Positions 41,601 through 49,997 of a DNA stretch of 60,291 bases are shown here, piece by piece (within the stretch, counting starts at the first letter, position 1; each line of letters starts with the position of its first letter). Under the pieces are notes generated by a model. The model ran no database searches, was not told where the DNA came from, and saw only the letters and a list, made by a program, of their open reading frames with translations. The translations under genes and the position numbers were made by a program. The stretch is from Streptosporangiaceae bacterium (GTDB lineage: Bacteria > Actinomycetota > Actinomycetes > Streptosporangiales > Streptosporangiaceae): assembly GCA_019245115.1 (NCBI GenBank), contig JAFARZ010000222.1, positions 1 through 60,291 on the forward strand. The letters are read 5' to 3'.

Positions 41601-42689
41601 TTTGGCTCGGTTTTCCCGGACCACGTCGATGACGGCCTGAGCCAGCCAGCGATCCGCGTCGCCGCGGCCCAGCGAGTGGGCGGCGGCGGACATGTCGGCG
41701 ACTTGATCAATGTTGACCAGTACCGGCAGCAGCTTGTCCCGGAGCCAATCGGGGGTGAGTTCCTCGTCGAGGACCAGCATGCCGCCGCCGTGCTGCACGA
41801 TCGGCAGCGCGTTCAGCCGCTGCTCCCCGTTGCCGATCGGCAGCGGTACGTAGGCGGCGGGCAGCCCGACCGCGGTCAGCTCGGCGCACGTCATCGCCCC
41901 CGCCCGGCACAGCGCGAAGTCAGCCGCCGCGTAAGCGAGGTCCATCCGGTCGATGTACGTCGTCGCGATGTACGGCACGGCGCCGTGGGTGGTCGGCGCG
42001 TCGGCGGCGTTGCGCGGCCCGATGATGTGCAGCACCTGGATCCCGGCGGCACGCAGCGAACCGGCGGCCCCGAACACAGCGGCGTTCAGCGACCGGGCCC
42101 CCTGCGAGCCGCCCGTCACCAGCAGCACCGGGAGGTCGGTGCGCAGCCCGAAGTGCGCTCTGGCCTTGTCACCCACGGCCAGCCGGTCCAGCTCGGCTAT
42201 CTCCCGGCGGATCGGGATGCCAAGATATTTCCCGTTCCGCAGCTGGGTGTCGGGATGGCCGGTGAAGACGTGGGTGGTGAGCCGGGCGCCCACCCGGTTG
42301 GCCAGGCCCGGCTTCGGGTTCGCCTCGTGCACGACAATGGCGACCTTGCGCCGCTTCGCCGCCAGGTAGGCCGGAGTCGAAACATAACCGCCGAAACCGA
42401 CCAGCACCTCGCACCGGGTCTTGTCGATCACCTTGGCCGCCGCGTTGACGGCGCCGGCCATGCGGACCGGCAGCGCGATCTGTCCGGGTGTCATCGACCT
42501 GGCCAGTGGCACCGCCGGGATGAGCTCGAGGGGATACCCGCGCAGCGGGATCAGCCGGGTTTCCAGGCCTCGTTCGGTGCCCAGGCAGGTGACCTCGGCC
42601 CCCGGATCGGCTCGCCGCAGCGCGTCGGCTAGCGCGAGAGCTGGTTCGATGTGGCCAGCGGATCCGCCGCCGGCGAGCAGTACTCGCAT
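41559..42689 (-). CDS. murG: Lipid II-forming GlcNAc transferase MurG
   Basis: MurG (376 aa) is the GT28-type glycosyltransferase that makes lipid II. The N-terminal GGGSAGHIEPALALADAL near 7-24 binds the lipid-linked acceptor. The C-lobe has GGSQGARSLN near 190-199 and the UDP-GlcNAc motif around AGAMTCAELTAVGLPAAYVPLP near 265-286. ATG 42689 has GGAGGG seven bases upstream. The last ~16 residues (Arg/Lys/Pro-rich) are encoded by repeat DNA. Its first 521 bp are also covered by the 3' extension of the ftsW reading frame. Confidence 0.95.
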   Translation of the reverse strand: MRVLLAGGGSAGHIEPALALADALRRADPGAEVTCLGTERGLETRLIPLRGYPLELIPAVPLARSMTPGQIALPVRMAGAVNAAAKVIDKTRCEVLVGFGGYVSTPAYLAAKRRKVAIVVHEANPKPGLANRVGARLTTHVFTGHPDTQLRNGKYLGIPIRREIAELDRLAVGDKARAHFGLRTDLPVLLVTGGSQGARSLNAAVFGAAGSLRAAGIQVLHIIGPRNAADAPTTHGAVPYIATTYIDRMDLAYAAADFALCRAGAMTCAELTAVGLPAAYVPLPIGNGEQRLNALPIVQHGGGMLVLDEELTPDWLRDKLLPVLVNIDQVADMSAAAHSLGRGDADRWLAQAVIDVVRENRAKGPDRAKGPRHRLD

Positions 42690-43998
42690 TTCGTGACCCT
42701 CCTGCACCGCAGCCCCGTGACGATAAGCTCCGGCGTTTTGCCAGACCGAGCCAGCTTAGAACGCGAACCGGCCAGCCCGGGCCACGTGCGGCAAGCGCCT
42801 CGCGCGCGCCTGGCTCCATCCGGGCGAAGCCCATCAGCATGCCGAGCCCGGCCAGTGTCACCAGCAGCGAGGAAAGCCCCGCGGACACCAGCGGGAGCGG
42901 CACCCCGGTGATCGGCAGCACACCGATCACCGCACCTATGTTCACTACCGCCTGCAATGCGATCCACGCCGTGATGGCGGTGGCGGCGAGCTGCGAGAAC
43001 AGGTCCTGCACCCGACGTGCCACGCGCAGCCCGGCGAAGGCCAGGCCGCCGTAGAGCGTGGTCACGCACAGCGTGCCGACCAGGCCGAGCTGCTCACCGA
43101 TGATGGCGAAGATGAAGTCGCTGGTCGACTCCGGTACCCAGCCCCACGTGCAGCTGCCGGCGCCGAGGCCCACGCCGAAGATGCCGCCGGAGCCGATGCA
43201 CATCCGGCCCTGGATGGGCTGCATCTGCGCGCCGGTCGGGTCGGTCTGCGGATGGAGGAACCCGGTGAGCCGCTCCCAGCGGTAGGGCGACGAGATCATC
43301 ATGAGCAGGATGGCCAGCGACATGAGGATCAGCAGGGCGACGTAGACGCGACCGGGCGTGCCGATCACCCACAGCAGCGCGAGGAAGATCATCAGCAGGA
43401 TGAACGTGGTGCCCAGGTCGTTCCCCGCCATCACCAGCAGGCACAGCACGCCGGTGCCGGGCATCAGCGGCACCAGCAGATGACGCCAGTCGCCGAGCTG
43501 ACCCAGCTTCTCCTTGCGCGCCAGCAGGTCGCCGCCCCACAGCACCAGCGCCAGCTTGGCCAGTTCGGAGGGCTGGAACTGGAGTGCGCCGAGCTGGATC
43601 CAGCGGGCCGCGCCGTTCTGCGAGACGCCGACGCCGCGGATCAGCGTCAGCCCCAGCCCGACCACCGAGACCGCGAGCAGCGGGTAGGCCAGTGCCCGGA
43701 ACAGCTTCGGCGACGACCGGGCCGCGATCCACATCACGGGCAGGCCGATGGCACAGCCGAGTAGCTGCTTCTTCAGGTCCGCGTAGGGGGACAGCTTCTC
43801 CCCGAGGTCCACCACCGAGGCAGCGGACTGCACCATGACCAGGCCGAGTCCGAGCAGCAGGTAGGTGATGCCGAGCAGCAGGTAATAAGAGGTGAGCGGC
43901 CGGTCCAGCAGCGCGCGCCGGCTGCCGGTCCAGGCCTTCAGCCCGCCGATGCCCGCCACCCGGGCCGGAGCTCTCACGTCTTGCGTCGTCACGCGCAC
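42169..43998 (-). CDS. ftsW: SEDS-family cell division protein FtsW, with out-of-frame tail
   Basis: This is the ten-helix SEDS glycosyltransferase that polymerises septal peptidoglycan. Recognisable FtsW occupies about residues 35-425, with NGAARWIQLGALQFQPSE near 130-147 and PITGVPLPLVSAGLSSLL near 375-392. After about residue 436 the frame runs 173 codons inside murG in another frame, giving an Arg/Gly/Pro-rich sequence with no FtsW counterpart. The expected stop before murG has been lost, or an indel error is present; the functional protein probably ends near residue 430. The start is GTG 43998 or GTG 43992. Upstream is not murD but a signalling module. Confidence 0.88.
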   Translation of the reverse strand: MRVTTQDVRAPARVAGIGGLKAWTGSRRALLDRPLTSYYLLLGITYLLLGLGLVMVQSAASVVDLGEKLSPYADLKKQLLGCAIGLPVMWIAARSSPKLFRALAYPLLAVSVVGLGLTLIRGVGVSQNGAARWIQLGALQFQPSELAKLALVLWGGDLLARKEKLGQLGDWRHLLVPLMPGTGVLCLLVMAGNDLGTTFILLMIFLALLWVIGTPGRVYVALLILMSLAILLMMISSPYRWERLTGFLHPQTDPTGAQMQPIQGRMCIGSGGIFGVGLGAGSCTWGWVPESTSDFIFAIIGEQLGLVGTLCVTTLYGGLAFAGLRVARRVQDLFSQLAATAITAWIALQAVVNIGAVIGVLPITGVPLPLVSAGLSSLLVTLAGLGMLMGFARMEPGAREALAARGPGWPVRVLSWLGLAKRRSLSSRGCGAGGSRNASTARRRRIRWPHRTSSRASRRAAASRSGGRGHLPGHRTRPGNPADPAARVSPRAHPGGATGQVDDTRTDRAAGPHGRRRQRGGQGDRQDPVRGAGRFRRLCFDSGLPGGEAAQGRHCRARGEPEAGPGQPGGRPAHHPRLHRPSRHPAAEREISWHPDPPGDSRAGPAGRG

Positions 43999-44083
43999 CT
44001 ACGCAAGTCACGACAGTGCATGCCCTTTAGTTTGTGCGCTGCTGGCCCGTAAGACCCGGACATCCATCGCGTGTCGGCTAGTT

Positions 44084-44101
44084 TTCCCTCCGCGCCAAGG
44101 G
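44084..44101. repeat. Remnant of repeat family A
   Basis: TTCCCTCCGCGCCAAGGG is an 18-base fragment of the dispersed repeat, in the gap between the response regulator and ftsW. Confidence 0.55.
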
Positions 44102-44107
44102 TCGGGG

Positions 44108-44545
44108 TCAGCGCGGGAGGCGCACCAGGGTGAGGAAGAAGTCGTCGATCTGCCGGATCGCCTCGATGAAGTGCTCGAAATCGACTGGCTTGCTGACGTA
44201 GGCGTTCGCGTGCAGCGCGTAGCTGCGCAGGATGTCTTCTTCGGCCCGCGAGCTGGTCAGCATGACCACCGGCAGGACCAGCAAGTCGGGATCCCGCTTC
44301 AGCTCGGCGAGCACATCGAGACCGTCACGCCGGGGCAGGTTTACGTCGAGCAGTATCAGGCCCGGGCGTGGCGCGTCGTCATATGGCGGGACGTTCCGCA
44401 GGAACCGCAGCGCCTCTTCCCCGTCGGTGACGACGTGCAGCCGGTTGCGGATCTTGTAGTACTCGAAGGCCTCCCTGATGATGAGCGCGTCGCCCTCGTC
44501 GTCCTCCACCAGGAGCACGTCTATCGCGCTCGGATCATCACTCAT
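44108..44545 (-). CDS. Single-domain response regulator (Rcp1/CheY-like)
   Basis: This 145-aa receiver domain has no output domain. The acidic pair is near 15-16 (VEDDEGDA), the phospho-acceptor is Asp67 (LLDVNLPRRDG), the switch Thr is in MLTSSR and Lys is in VSKPVDF. The insertion around residues 50-60 and the C-terminal helix match Rcp1-type regulators paired with phytochrome-like kinases. The ATG overlaps the kinase gene by 8 bp, so it is the direct partner of that kinase. Confidence 0.9.
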   Translation of the reverse strand: MSDDPSAIDVLLVEDDEGDALIIREAFEYYKIRNRLHVVTDGEEALRFLRNVPPYDDAPRPGLILLDVNLPRRDGLDVLAELKRDPDLLVLPVVMLTSSRAEEDILRSYALHANAYVSKPVDFEHFIEAIRQIDDFFLTLVRLPR

Positions 44546-45437
44546 CGTCCTCCTCTCCCGGTAGCGTGAAGCAGAACCGCGTGCCCGCCGCGGCCGGAGG
44601 CCCAGGCAAATCAGACGCCGCGTCGGCGTCCAGCCAGATGCGCCCGCCGAAATACTCGATGATCTTGCGGCACAGGGCAAGCCCGACGCCGGTCCCCGGA
44701 TAGGCGCTGCGCTCGTTGAGGCGCTGGAAGAGCAGGAAGATACGGTCGGCGTACTGCGGCTCGATCCCGATGCCGTAGTCGGTGACCGAGAACAGCCATT
44801 GCCTGCCGTCGCGGCGGGCCGCCACCACGATGCGGGGCGGCGCGGGACCGCTGAACTTGACCGCGTTGCTCAGCAGGTTCTGGAACACCGCGGTGAGCAG
44901 CGGCAGTTCGGCCAGCACCAGGGGCAGATGGCCGGCTTCGATCGTCGCGCCCGACTTCTCTATCTCTGCGGCCAGGTTCGCCCGGGCCTGGGCCAGCGCG
45001 GTGTCGCTGGACACCAGGGCGGGCTGAAGCGGGGTCTGCCCGACCCGGCTGAACGCGAGCAGGTCGTTGATGAGAGCCTGCATCCGCTTCGCGCCATCCA
45101 CCGCGAACTCGATGTACTGGTCCGCGCGCGCGTCCAGCTTCCCGGCGTACCGGCGCTGGAGCAGCTGGCAGAAACTGGCCACCTTGCGCAGCGGCTCCTG
45201 CAGGTCATGGGAGGCGAGGTAGGCGAACTGCTCCAGCTCGGCGTTGGATCGCTGCAGGTCGGCGGCGCGCGCCTGCATTTCGGCGGCACGGGCCGCCAGG
45301 CTGGTGTGTTCGGTCTCCGCCGCGGACGTGGCCTGCCCGATCTGTTTCCGTGCGTTCCGCAAGCGCACGGCGAGCACGCCGCTGAGCACCAGCAGGCAGG
45401 CCGCGAGCGCGGCGAACACTCCGGCCAGGGCGGTCAT
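44538..45437 (-). CDS. Membrane-anchored sensor histidine kinase (Rcp1-pair type)
   Basis: This 299-aa kinase has one N-terminal membrane helix (about 5-25), a short coiled coil and no recognisable sensor domain. The HisKA box is FAYLASHDLQEPLRKV with His77. HATPase motifs are N (FQNLLSNAVKF), G1 (DYGIGIE) and G2 (GTGVGLAL). The HDLQEPL box is the bacteriophytochrome-like subclass that pairs with Rcp1-type regulators. Its ATG overlaps the upstream PP2C gene as ATGA. The coiled coil may take its signal from another protein. Confidence 0.9.
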   Translation of the reverse strand: MTALAGVFAALAACLLVLSGVLAVRLRNARKQIGQATSAAETEHTSLAARAAEMQARAADLQRSNAELEQFAYLASHDLQEPLRKVASFCQLLQRRYAGKLDARADQYIEFAVDGAKRMQALINDLLAFSRVGQTPLQPALVSSDTALAQARANLAAEIEKSGATIEAGHLPLVLAELPLLTAVFQNLLSNAVKFSGPAPPRIVVAARRDGRQWLFSVTDYGIGIEPQYADRIFLLFQRLNERSAYPGTGVGLALCRKIIEYFGGRIWLDADAASDLPGPPAAAGTRFCFTLPGEEDDE

Positions 45438-46606
45438 GGCTGGGCCCGCGGCCGGAAACCCAGCGCCAGCACGGCCAGGTCGTCGTCCAGGTCACCTTGA
45501 TTGAGCTTGCGGACCTGGTCCACGATCCGGTCCAGCAGCTGATCGTCGCTGAGCCCGTCCGGCCGGGCCTCGGCGATCAGCTCTATCAGGCCCTCGCTGC
45601 CGAGCCGTTCCGGACCAGGACCGATCCGGCCCTCGATCAGGCCGTCGGTGAACATCAGTACCGTCCAGTCACCGTCCAGCCGGAATGGGCTGCCGGGCCA
45701 GTCCGCGATGCTGCCAAGGCCGGGCGGCGGGCAGGCCGGCGCCTCCAGCTCGCGTATCTCGCCGCCCGCGATGAGCAGCGGCGGCATGTGGCCGGCCAGC
45801 CGTACCCAGGCTGACTTCCGGTCTGGTGCGACCGAGGTCATGCACAGCGTGGCGAACATCGTGTCGTCCTGCCGTTCGTGCTCGAGCACCTGCTGGACGG
45901 TGGCCAGGATCTCACCCGCCGAGCGGCCCGCCAGCACGAGGGCCCGCCAGGCCACCCGCAGGCACACGCCCAGCGCGGCCTCGGTCGGGCCACGCCCGCA
46001 GACGTCTCCGATCAGCGCGTGCACCGAGCCGTCGGTGGTCTCGATCACGTCATAGAAGTCCCCGCCGATCAGGCGCTGCTGACCGCCGGCCAGATAGCGT
46101 GTCGCCACGGTCAGCCTGCGGTCGGTCAGCAACGGCGAAGGCAGCAGGCCGCGCTCCAGCCTCGCGTTCTCTTCGGCGTAGATCCGGGCCGCGTCGAGTT
46201 CTCGCTGTGCCTTCTCGGCGCGCTGGCGTTCGAGCGCGTACCGGATCACCCGGTACAGCATGTTCCCGGCGACGTCCCCCTTGACCAGGTAGTCCTGTGC
46301 GCCGGCCCGGACTGCCTCCGCCCCGAGGTGCTCAGCCGCCACACCGGTCAGCACCACGACCGCCGCGTGCGGCTGGTGCATGGTCAGCCAGCTCAGCCCC
46401 TGCAGCCCTTGCGAGTCCGGCAGTCCCAGGTCGAGCAGCACGCAGGACACGTCCGCTGCCAGCAGCTTCGCATCGGCGAAGGAGCGGGCGCGCCGCAGCT
46501 GTACGTCAGCGCCGGCTTCCGCCAGCAGTTCTTCCACGATGAGCGCGTCGCCGTCATCGTCCTCAACGAGCAGGACTCGGACCGCACCATCAAGCCCAGC
46601 CGTCAT
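45434..46606 (-). CDS. Response regulator with PP2C (SpoIIE/RsbU-like) phosphatase domain
   Basis: This 390-aa protein has an N-terminal receiver (Asp59 in LLDLGLPD), a coiled linker (about 125-150) and a SpoIIE-type PP2C domain (about 165-385). The metal-site residues are in GGDFYDV, GDVCGRGPTEA and the late DDDLAVLAL. Such proteins dephosphorylate anti-sigma-factor antagonists and switch stress sigma factors. With the following kinase and receiver it forms a three-gene phosphorelay with ATGA overlaps. The start could be GTG 46609; ATG 46606 is used here. Confidence 0.9.
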   Translation of the reverse strand: MTAGLDGAVRVLLVEDDDGDALIVEELLAEAGADVQLRRARSFADAKLLAADVSCVLLDLGLPDSQGLQGLSWLTMHQPHAAVVVLTGVAAEHLGAEAVRAGAQDYLVKGDVAGNMLYRVIRYALERQRAEKAQRELDAARIYAEENARLERGLLPSPLLTDRRLTVATRYLAGGQQRLIGGDFYDVIETTDGSVHALIGDVCGRGPTEAALGVCLRVAWRALVLAGRSAGEILATVQQVLEHERQDDTMFATLCMTSVAPDRKSAWVRLAGHMPPLLIAGGEIRELEAPACPPPGLGSIADWPGSPFRLDGDWTVLMFTDGLIEGRIGPGPERLGSEGLIELIAEARPDGLSDDQLLDRIVDQVRKLNQGDLDDDLAVLALGFRPRAQP

Positions 46607-46688
46607 CACGACCTATCCCACGCAGTACCGAACACCCCATCATTCTCCACATTCCGCCCGCCCGTCCGCCACTTCCGCCCCCGCACAC

Positions 46689-46733
46689 CGCACTCCCGCG
46701 CGGCGCACTCCCGCGCGGCGCACTCCCGCGCGG
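46689..46733. repeat. 15-bp tandem repeat, three units
   Basis: The unit CGCACTCCCGCGCGG occurs three times without change, about 80 bp upstream of the PP2C regulator gene. Confidence 0.8.
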
Positions 46734-47021
46734 CGCGCCCCCCTGCCGCCACCTGATTGAAACGTTAAAAGGTAGCTTCCACCTCGAGTTCGGCCGCGAG
46801 CGTCCGAAATTTTAGCGGATATGCCCGTTATGTGCACGCCGACCGCGACGTAGACGCGGAAAGAAAGAGCCTCGCGGAAAATAGGGCGCCGCTTTCCGCT
46901 ACCTTTTCTTCCGCAGGGCTCCTATCTTCCACACAATGGCCATCTTATGCGTCCATTATGCGGCATCCGCGCAAGTTCACCAGGCGGGCCTGCGCGTTCC
47001 AGCGAAGCCGAGAGGACCAGA

Positions 47022-47214
47022 AATGCCGCAAGCACCCCGGTTGCCCAAGCCAGCATGATCCAAAGTGCCGCAAGCACCCGGTCGCCAAGACAGCATGACC
47101 CCAAATGCCGCAAGCGCCCCGGTCGCCCAAGCCAGCATGATCCAAAGTGCCGCAAGCACCCGGTCGCCAAGACAGCATGACCCCAAATGCCGCAAGCGTC
47201 TCGGTCGCCCGAGG
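47022..47214. repeat. 82-bp tandem array of two alternating ~41-bp halves
   Basis: The half units begin A(G/A)TGCCGCAAGC and end CAGCATGA(C/T)CC(C/A)(A/C)A. The pair repeats with an 82-bp period (47064 to 47146) with very few changes, covering about 2.3 periods. Confidence 0.85.
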
Positions 47215-47366
47215 CGGCGCCGAATGTACGCGCCCCTCCTCGCGAGCCGCAATCCCTACGCGCCCAACCGCCACAAATACCAATTCGACAGAACCGGACA
47301 AATGGTGAAATGTCGGGCGCAGCAGGCGGGATCCAGATGGGACGGGGGCGCGATGAAGTGCGGGCG

Positions 47367-47535
47367 GCTTCAGACTGGACGCGCGTCAGCGGGGGAGGCG
47401 GCTTCAGACTGGACGCGCGTCAGCGGGGCAGGCGGCCTCAGGCCGGGGCAAGCCGGCGGGGCAGGCGGCCTCAGGCCGGGGGCAAGTGGGCGGGGCGGGC
47501 GGCCTCAGGCCGGGGGCAAGTGGGCGGGGCGGGAC
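47367..47535. repeat. 34-bp tandem array, about five units
   Basis: Two units starting GCTTCAGACTGGACGCGCGT are followed by three starting GCCTCAGGCCGGGG. The start-to-start distances are 34, 34, 33 and 34 bp. It runs up to the 3' end of the flavin oxidase gene. Confidence 0.8.
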
Positions 47536-47572
47536 GGGACGGGACGGAGCGGGGGCGGATTGGGGTGCTGGG

Positions 47573-49135
47573 TTAGAGGGATTGGGGGAAGGCGAAGATG
47601 TTGTGGGGGTCGTGGGAGTGCTTGATCTGGGCGAGGCGGTTGTAGTTGGCGCCGTAGTAGGCCTGGCGCCAGTTGGTCAGGTCGGGGTCGATGTAATTCT
47701 GGTAGGCCTGGCCGCTGGCGTAGGGGCGCATCGACTGCCAGAACTGACGGAGCCAGGTGTGCTGGCGGCCGACGCCGCCAGCCGCGGCGCCGACGTTCCA
47801 GCCCGTCGTGTACTGGGCGCCGAACAGGGCGTTGCGATGCACGAACGCGGTCGCCGAGGCCGGCACGCGATTGACCGCGCCGCCGAGTGAGTCGAAGGCC
47901 ACGCCGCCTACCCCGCCCGGCGCACCGCTTACCCGTCGCATGGCCTCTATACCGTTCAGCAGGGTACCGATCCCATGGCTGCTCAGCGGGGTGGTGAAGA
48001 AGTCAGACTTGGCGTATTCCGACGCCCGGGACAGCTGACCGCCGGGTACCTGGGTGGGCAGATGGCATTCGGGCACGCTGAGGCCGCTACAGCCTGCCTC
48101 CACCATCATCGCGTGCAGCCAGGACGTGCTCTCCAGGAAGTGCGAGGACGGCGGCCCCGTCTTGGCGTACAGCTTCTCCAGCTCAGCGAAGGCCTCCCCC
48201 ACGCTGCCGATGTAGGTGCCGCCCACCTCGAGGGTGGGCGTACCGCCACCGGGCGCGGCGGCCAGGTGCATGTTCGACCAGAGCTGGTCCGGACCGTGCG
48301 GCGCCCAGGACTGCCACGCGGAGATCACCCGCTCGGCCTGGGACCAGGGCCAGTTCAAGAAGAACAGCACGATGTCGCCGACGGCATGGGTGCGGAAGGT
48401 GAACGAGGTCACCACGCCGAAATTGCCCCCGCCGCCGCCACGGCACGCCCAGTACAGATCGGAGTTGGTGCCGGAGTTCGCGTTCTGGATCCGGCCATCC
48501 GCCGTGACGATCTGCAAGGATTCCACGTTGTCACAGGTCAGGCCGTAGGCGCGGGCCACTACTCCGATGCCCCCGCCGAGGGTCAGCCCGGCGACGCCCA
48601 CGGTGGGGCAGGAACCGCCGGGAATCCCCCGGCCGTGCGCGGCCAGCCCGTTGTACAGGTCGACCAGCTTGGTGCCCGCGCCAACGGTCGCGGTGGACCC
48701 GCTGACCGTCACGCCGGCCATCCGGGACACGTCCACGATCAAGCCCCTGGTCGACGACCAGCCCGCGTAGCTGTGCCCGCCGGAGCGAGCGGCGACCGGG
48801 ATGCCGAATTTCCGGACAAACGCCAGGCAGGTCGCGACGTCGTGACCTGACCGGCAGTACGCGACGCCGGCCGGGTTGATGGAGTCGAACCGCGGATCGA
48901 ACAGCCGCTTGGCCACCGCATAGCCGCCCTGGCCGGGCCGGACCAGCGGTCCGGACAGGTCGCGCGCGAGCGCCGCCCAATCGCTGGCGCCAGGTCCAGA
49001 GGTCACCCGCGCGGCCACGGCACGCGCCGTGCCGCCACCGCAGGCCGCCATCAACGCCGCGCCGCCGCCGGCCGCCGCGGCGGTCAGGAACGCCCGCCGC
49101 CCGGGGCCCGGGGCGGGATTAGGGTCTCGGGTCAT
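47573..49135 (-). CDS. Secreted BBE-type FAD oxidoreductase (bicovalent flavin)
   Basis: This 520-aa oxidase is of the berberine-bridge/oligosaccharide-oxidase family. A Tat signal (Arg13-Arg14, GRRAFL) is followed by a lipobox-like MAAC (Cys32), so export in folded form is likely. FAD is probably held twice, by His121 (SGGHSYAG) and Cys176 (GGSCPTVGVAG). The PCMH fold is about 85-260, and the C-terminal BBE motif YYGANYNRLAQIK is near 488-500. Substrates in the family are sugars or alkaloid- and polyketide-like products. It diverges from a marR-exporter pair, which suggests that its substrate or product is what the regulator senses and the pump removes. Confidence 0.88.
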   Translation of the reverse strand: MTRDPNPAPGPGRRAFLTAAAAGGGAALMAACGGGTARAVAARVTSGPGASDWAALARDLSGPLVRPGQGGYAVAKRLFDPRFDSINPAGVAYCRSGHDVATCLAFVRKFGIPVAARSGGHSYAGWSSTRGLIVDVSRMAGVTVSGSTATVGAGTKLVDLYNGLAAHGRGIPGGSCPTVGVAGLTLGGGIGVVARAYGLTCDNVESLQIVTADGRIQNANSGTNSDLYWACRGGGGGNFGVVTSFTFRTHAVGDIVLFFLNWPWSQAERVISAWQSWAPHGPDQLWSNMHLAAAPGGGTPTLEVGGTYIGSVGEAFAELEKLYAKTGPPSSHFLESTSWLHAMMVEAGCSGLSVPECHLPTQVPGGQLSRASEYAKSDFFTTPLSSHGIGTLLNGIEAMRRVSGAPGGVGGVAFDSLGGAVNRVPASATAFVHRNALFGAQYTTGWNVGAAAGGVGRQHTWLRQFWQSMRPYASGQAYQNYIDPDLTNWRQAYYGANYNRLAQIKHSHDPHNIFAFPQSL

Positions 49136-49256
49136 CCGCGTTTGCCTTCCATGTGGCGGTTCAGGTGGTTCTCACCGTATAGACGCCGCAACATGTCCGG
49201 CAGTTGGCGCGAATCCGGCGGTACGGCCCCAGCCTGGGAGTTCGCAGAAAATTAAC

Positions 49257-49298
49257 TTGCTTGCCCCGGGAGGGCGGAAATATAGTTGAGCTACTCAA
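49257..49298 (+). promoter_or_regulatory. marR promoter with overlapping operator
   Basis: -35 TTGCTT (49257-49262), an 18-bp spacer and -10 TATAGT (49281-49286) precede marR by about 50 bases. A palindrome TTGAG-CTA-CTCAA (49286-49298) starts at the last base of the -10. This is a classic position for auto-repression by a MarR protein. Confidence 0.6.
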
Positions 49299-49335
49299 AC
49301 GTTGACGGACTGAAGGTATTCGGGAGGTGAGCGAC

Positions 49336-49824
49336 ATGGAGCCTACGGCTCGGGATGATGAGCTGAACCAGCAGATCATGGACGCGCTCATCGAGCTCGT
49401 TAAGCACGCGAGCACCCTGGGGCAGTCCATCAGCGGAGGCTTCGGGCTGAACGGCAGCGATGTCATGGCGCTGATCAAGATCGACGGCCCGTTGTCGATG
49501 AAGGAGCTGAGCCATCGGCTGGCGTGTGACGCCTCGTTCGTCACCGCGATCGCGGACTCGCTGGAAAAGCACCTTCTCGCCCGGCGCGAGCCATCACAAC
49601 GTGACCGGCGCAGCAAGAACATCGTGCTGACCGAGCACGGGATCGCCGTTCGCGACCAGATAGCCAGGGAAGTCACGGCGCGGATGCCGTGGTGTAACGC
49701 GCTGGACACGAGCGAGCGCGAGTGTTTTCTTGACCTGCTGCAGAAGATGGCGGGCCGCATCGAGGGACAGAGCCCAGCGGGGGGAGGTGATCGTGTCACA
49801 CCCGCGGTAGCTGTGCCGTCTTAA
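49336..49824 (+). CDS. MarR-family transcriptional regulator
   Basis: This is a 162-aa winged-helix regulator. The DNA-binding helix-turn-helix is about 55-85 (LSMKELSHRLACDASFVTAIADSLE), the wing is RREPSQRDRRSKNIVLTEHG near 88-107, and helices at both ends form the dimer. ATG 49336 has GGAGG eight bases upstream. It lies 173 bp before the DHA2 exporter gene on the same strand and diverges from the flavin oxidase. It most likely represses the pump, and perhaps the oxidase, until it binds a phenolic or drug-like ligand. Confidence 0.92.
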   Translation: MEPTARDDELNQQIMDALIELVKHASTLGQSISGGFGLNGSDVMALIKIDGPLSMKELSHRLACDASFVTAIADSLEKHLLARREPSQRDRRSKNIVLTEHGIAVRDQIAREVTARMPWCNALDTSERECFLDLLQKMAGRIEGQSPAGGGDRVTPAVAVPS

Positions 49825-49860
49825 GGGACGTACATCCGCGGGAGGAACACGACAGGGGGC

Positions 49861-49898
49861 TTGTCCTCAACGGCGTGTCATGAACGTCGTTAGGACAA
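49861..49898 (+). promoter_or_regulatory. Stem-loop in marR-exporter gap
   Basis: TTGTCCT-c-AACG and CGTT-AGGACAA pair over 11 bp with one bulged base and a 15-base loop. The word AGGGACGTAC occurs on both sides (about 49825 and 49928). It could be a terminator after marR or a leader structure for the exporter. Confidence 0.4.
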
Positions 49899-49961
49899 CA
49901 ACACTTAACAGGGGATTCACCACGCACTAGGGACGTACGCCCGGCACTGCCCGCCGCGGCG

Positions 49962-49973
49962 GTAGTTAACTAC
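49962..49973 (+). promoter_or_regulatory. Palindrome GTAGTTAACTAC before the exporter
   Basis: A perfect 12-bp palindrome ends 24 bp upstream of the exporter start. It shares TAGTT..CTA with the palindrome at the marR promoter (TAGTTGAGCTA), so both may bind the same MarR dimer. Confidence 0.55.
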
Positions 49974-49997
49974 GCCCTTCAACCAAGGGAGATTCAC

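Larger units (their letters stand above)
46607..47572. other. Nearly 1-kb repeat-rich non-coding gap
   Basis: This holds a 15-bp tandem array, an AT-rich stretch (about 46755-46830, possibly the promoter of the PP2C operon), an 82-bp tandem array and a 34-bp tandem array. Open frames through it consist only of repeats (for example CLRHFGSCWLG in rotation), so no gene is called. Spacing is not that of a CRISPR. Confidence 0.6.

Noticed and set aside
46945..47301. Open frames with CLRHFGSCWLG-type repeats
   Set aside because: The frames consist only of the 82-bp tandem repeat read in rotation; no ribosome-binding site, no family.
47022..47535. Possible CRISPR array
   Set aside because: Units are contiguous tandem repeats with no unique spacers, and there are no cas genes in the window.
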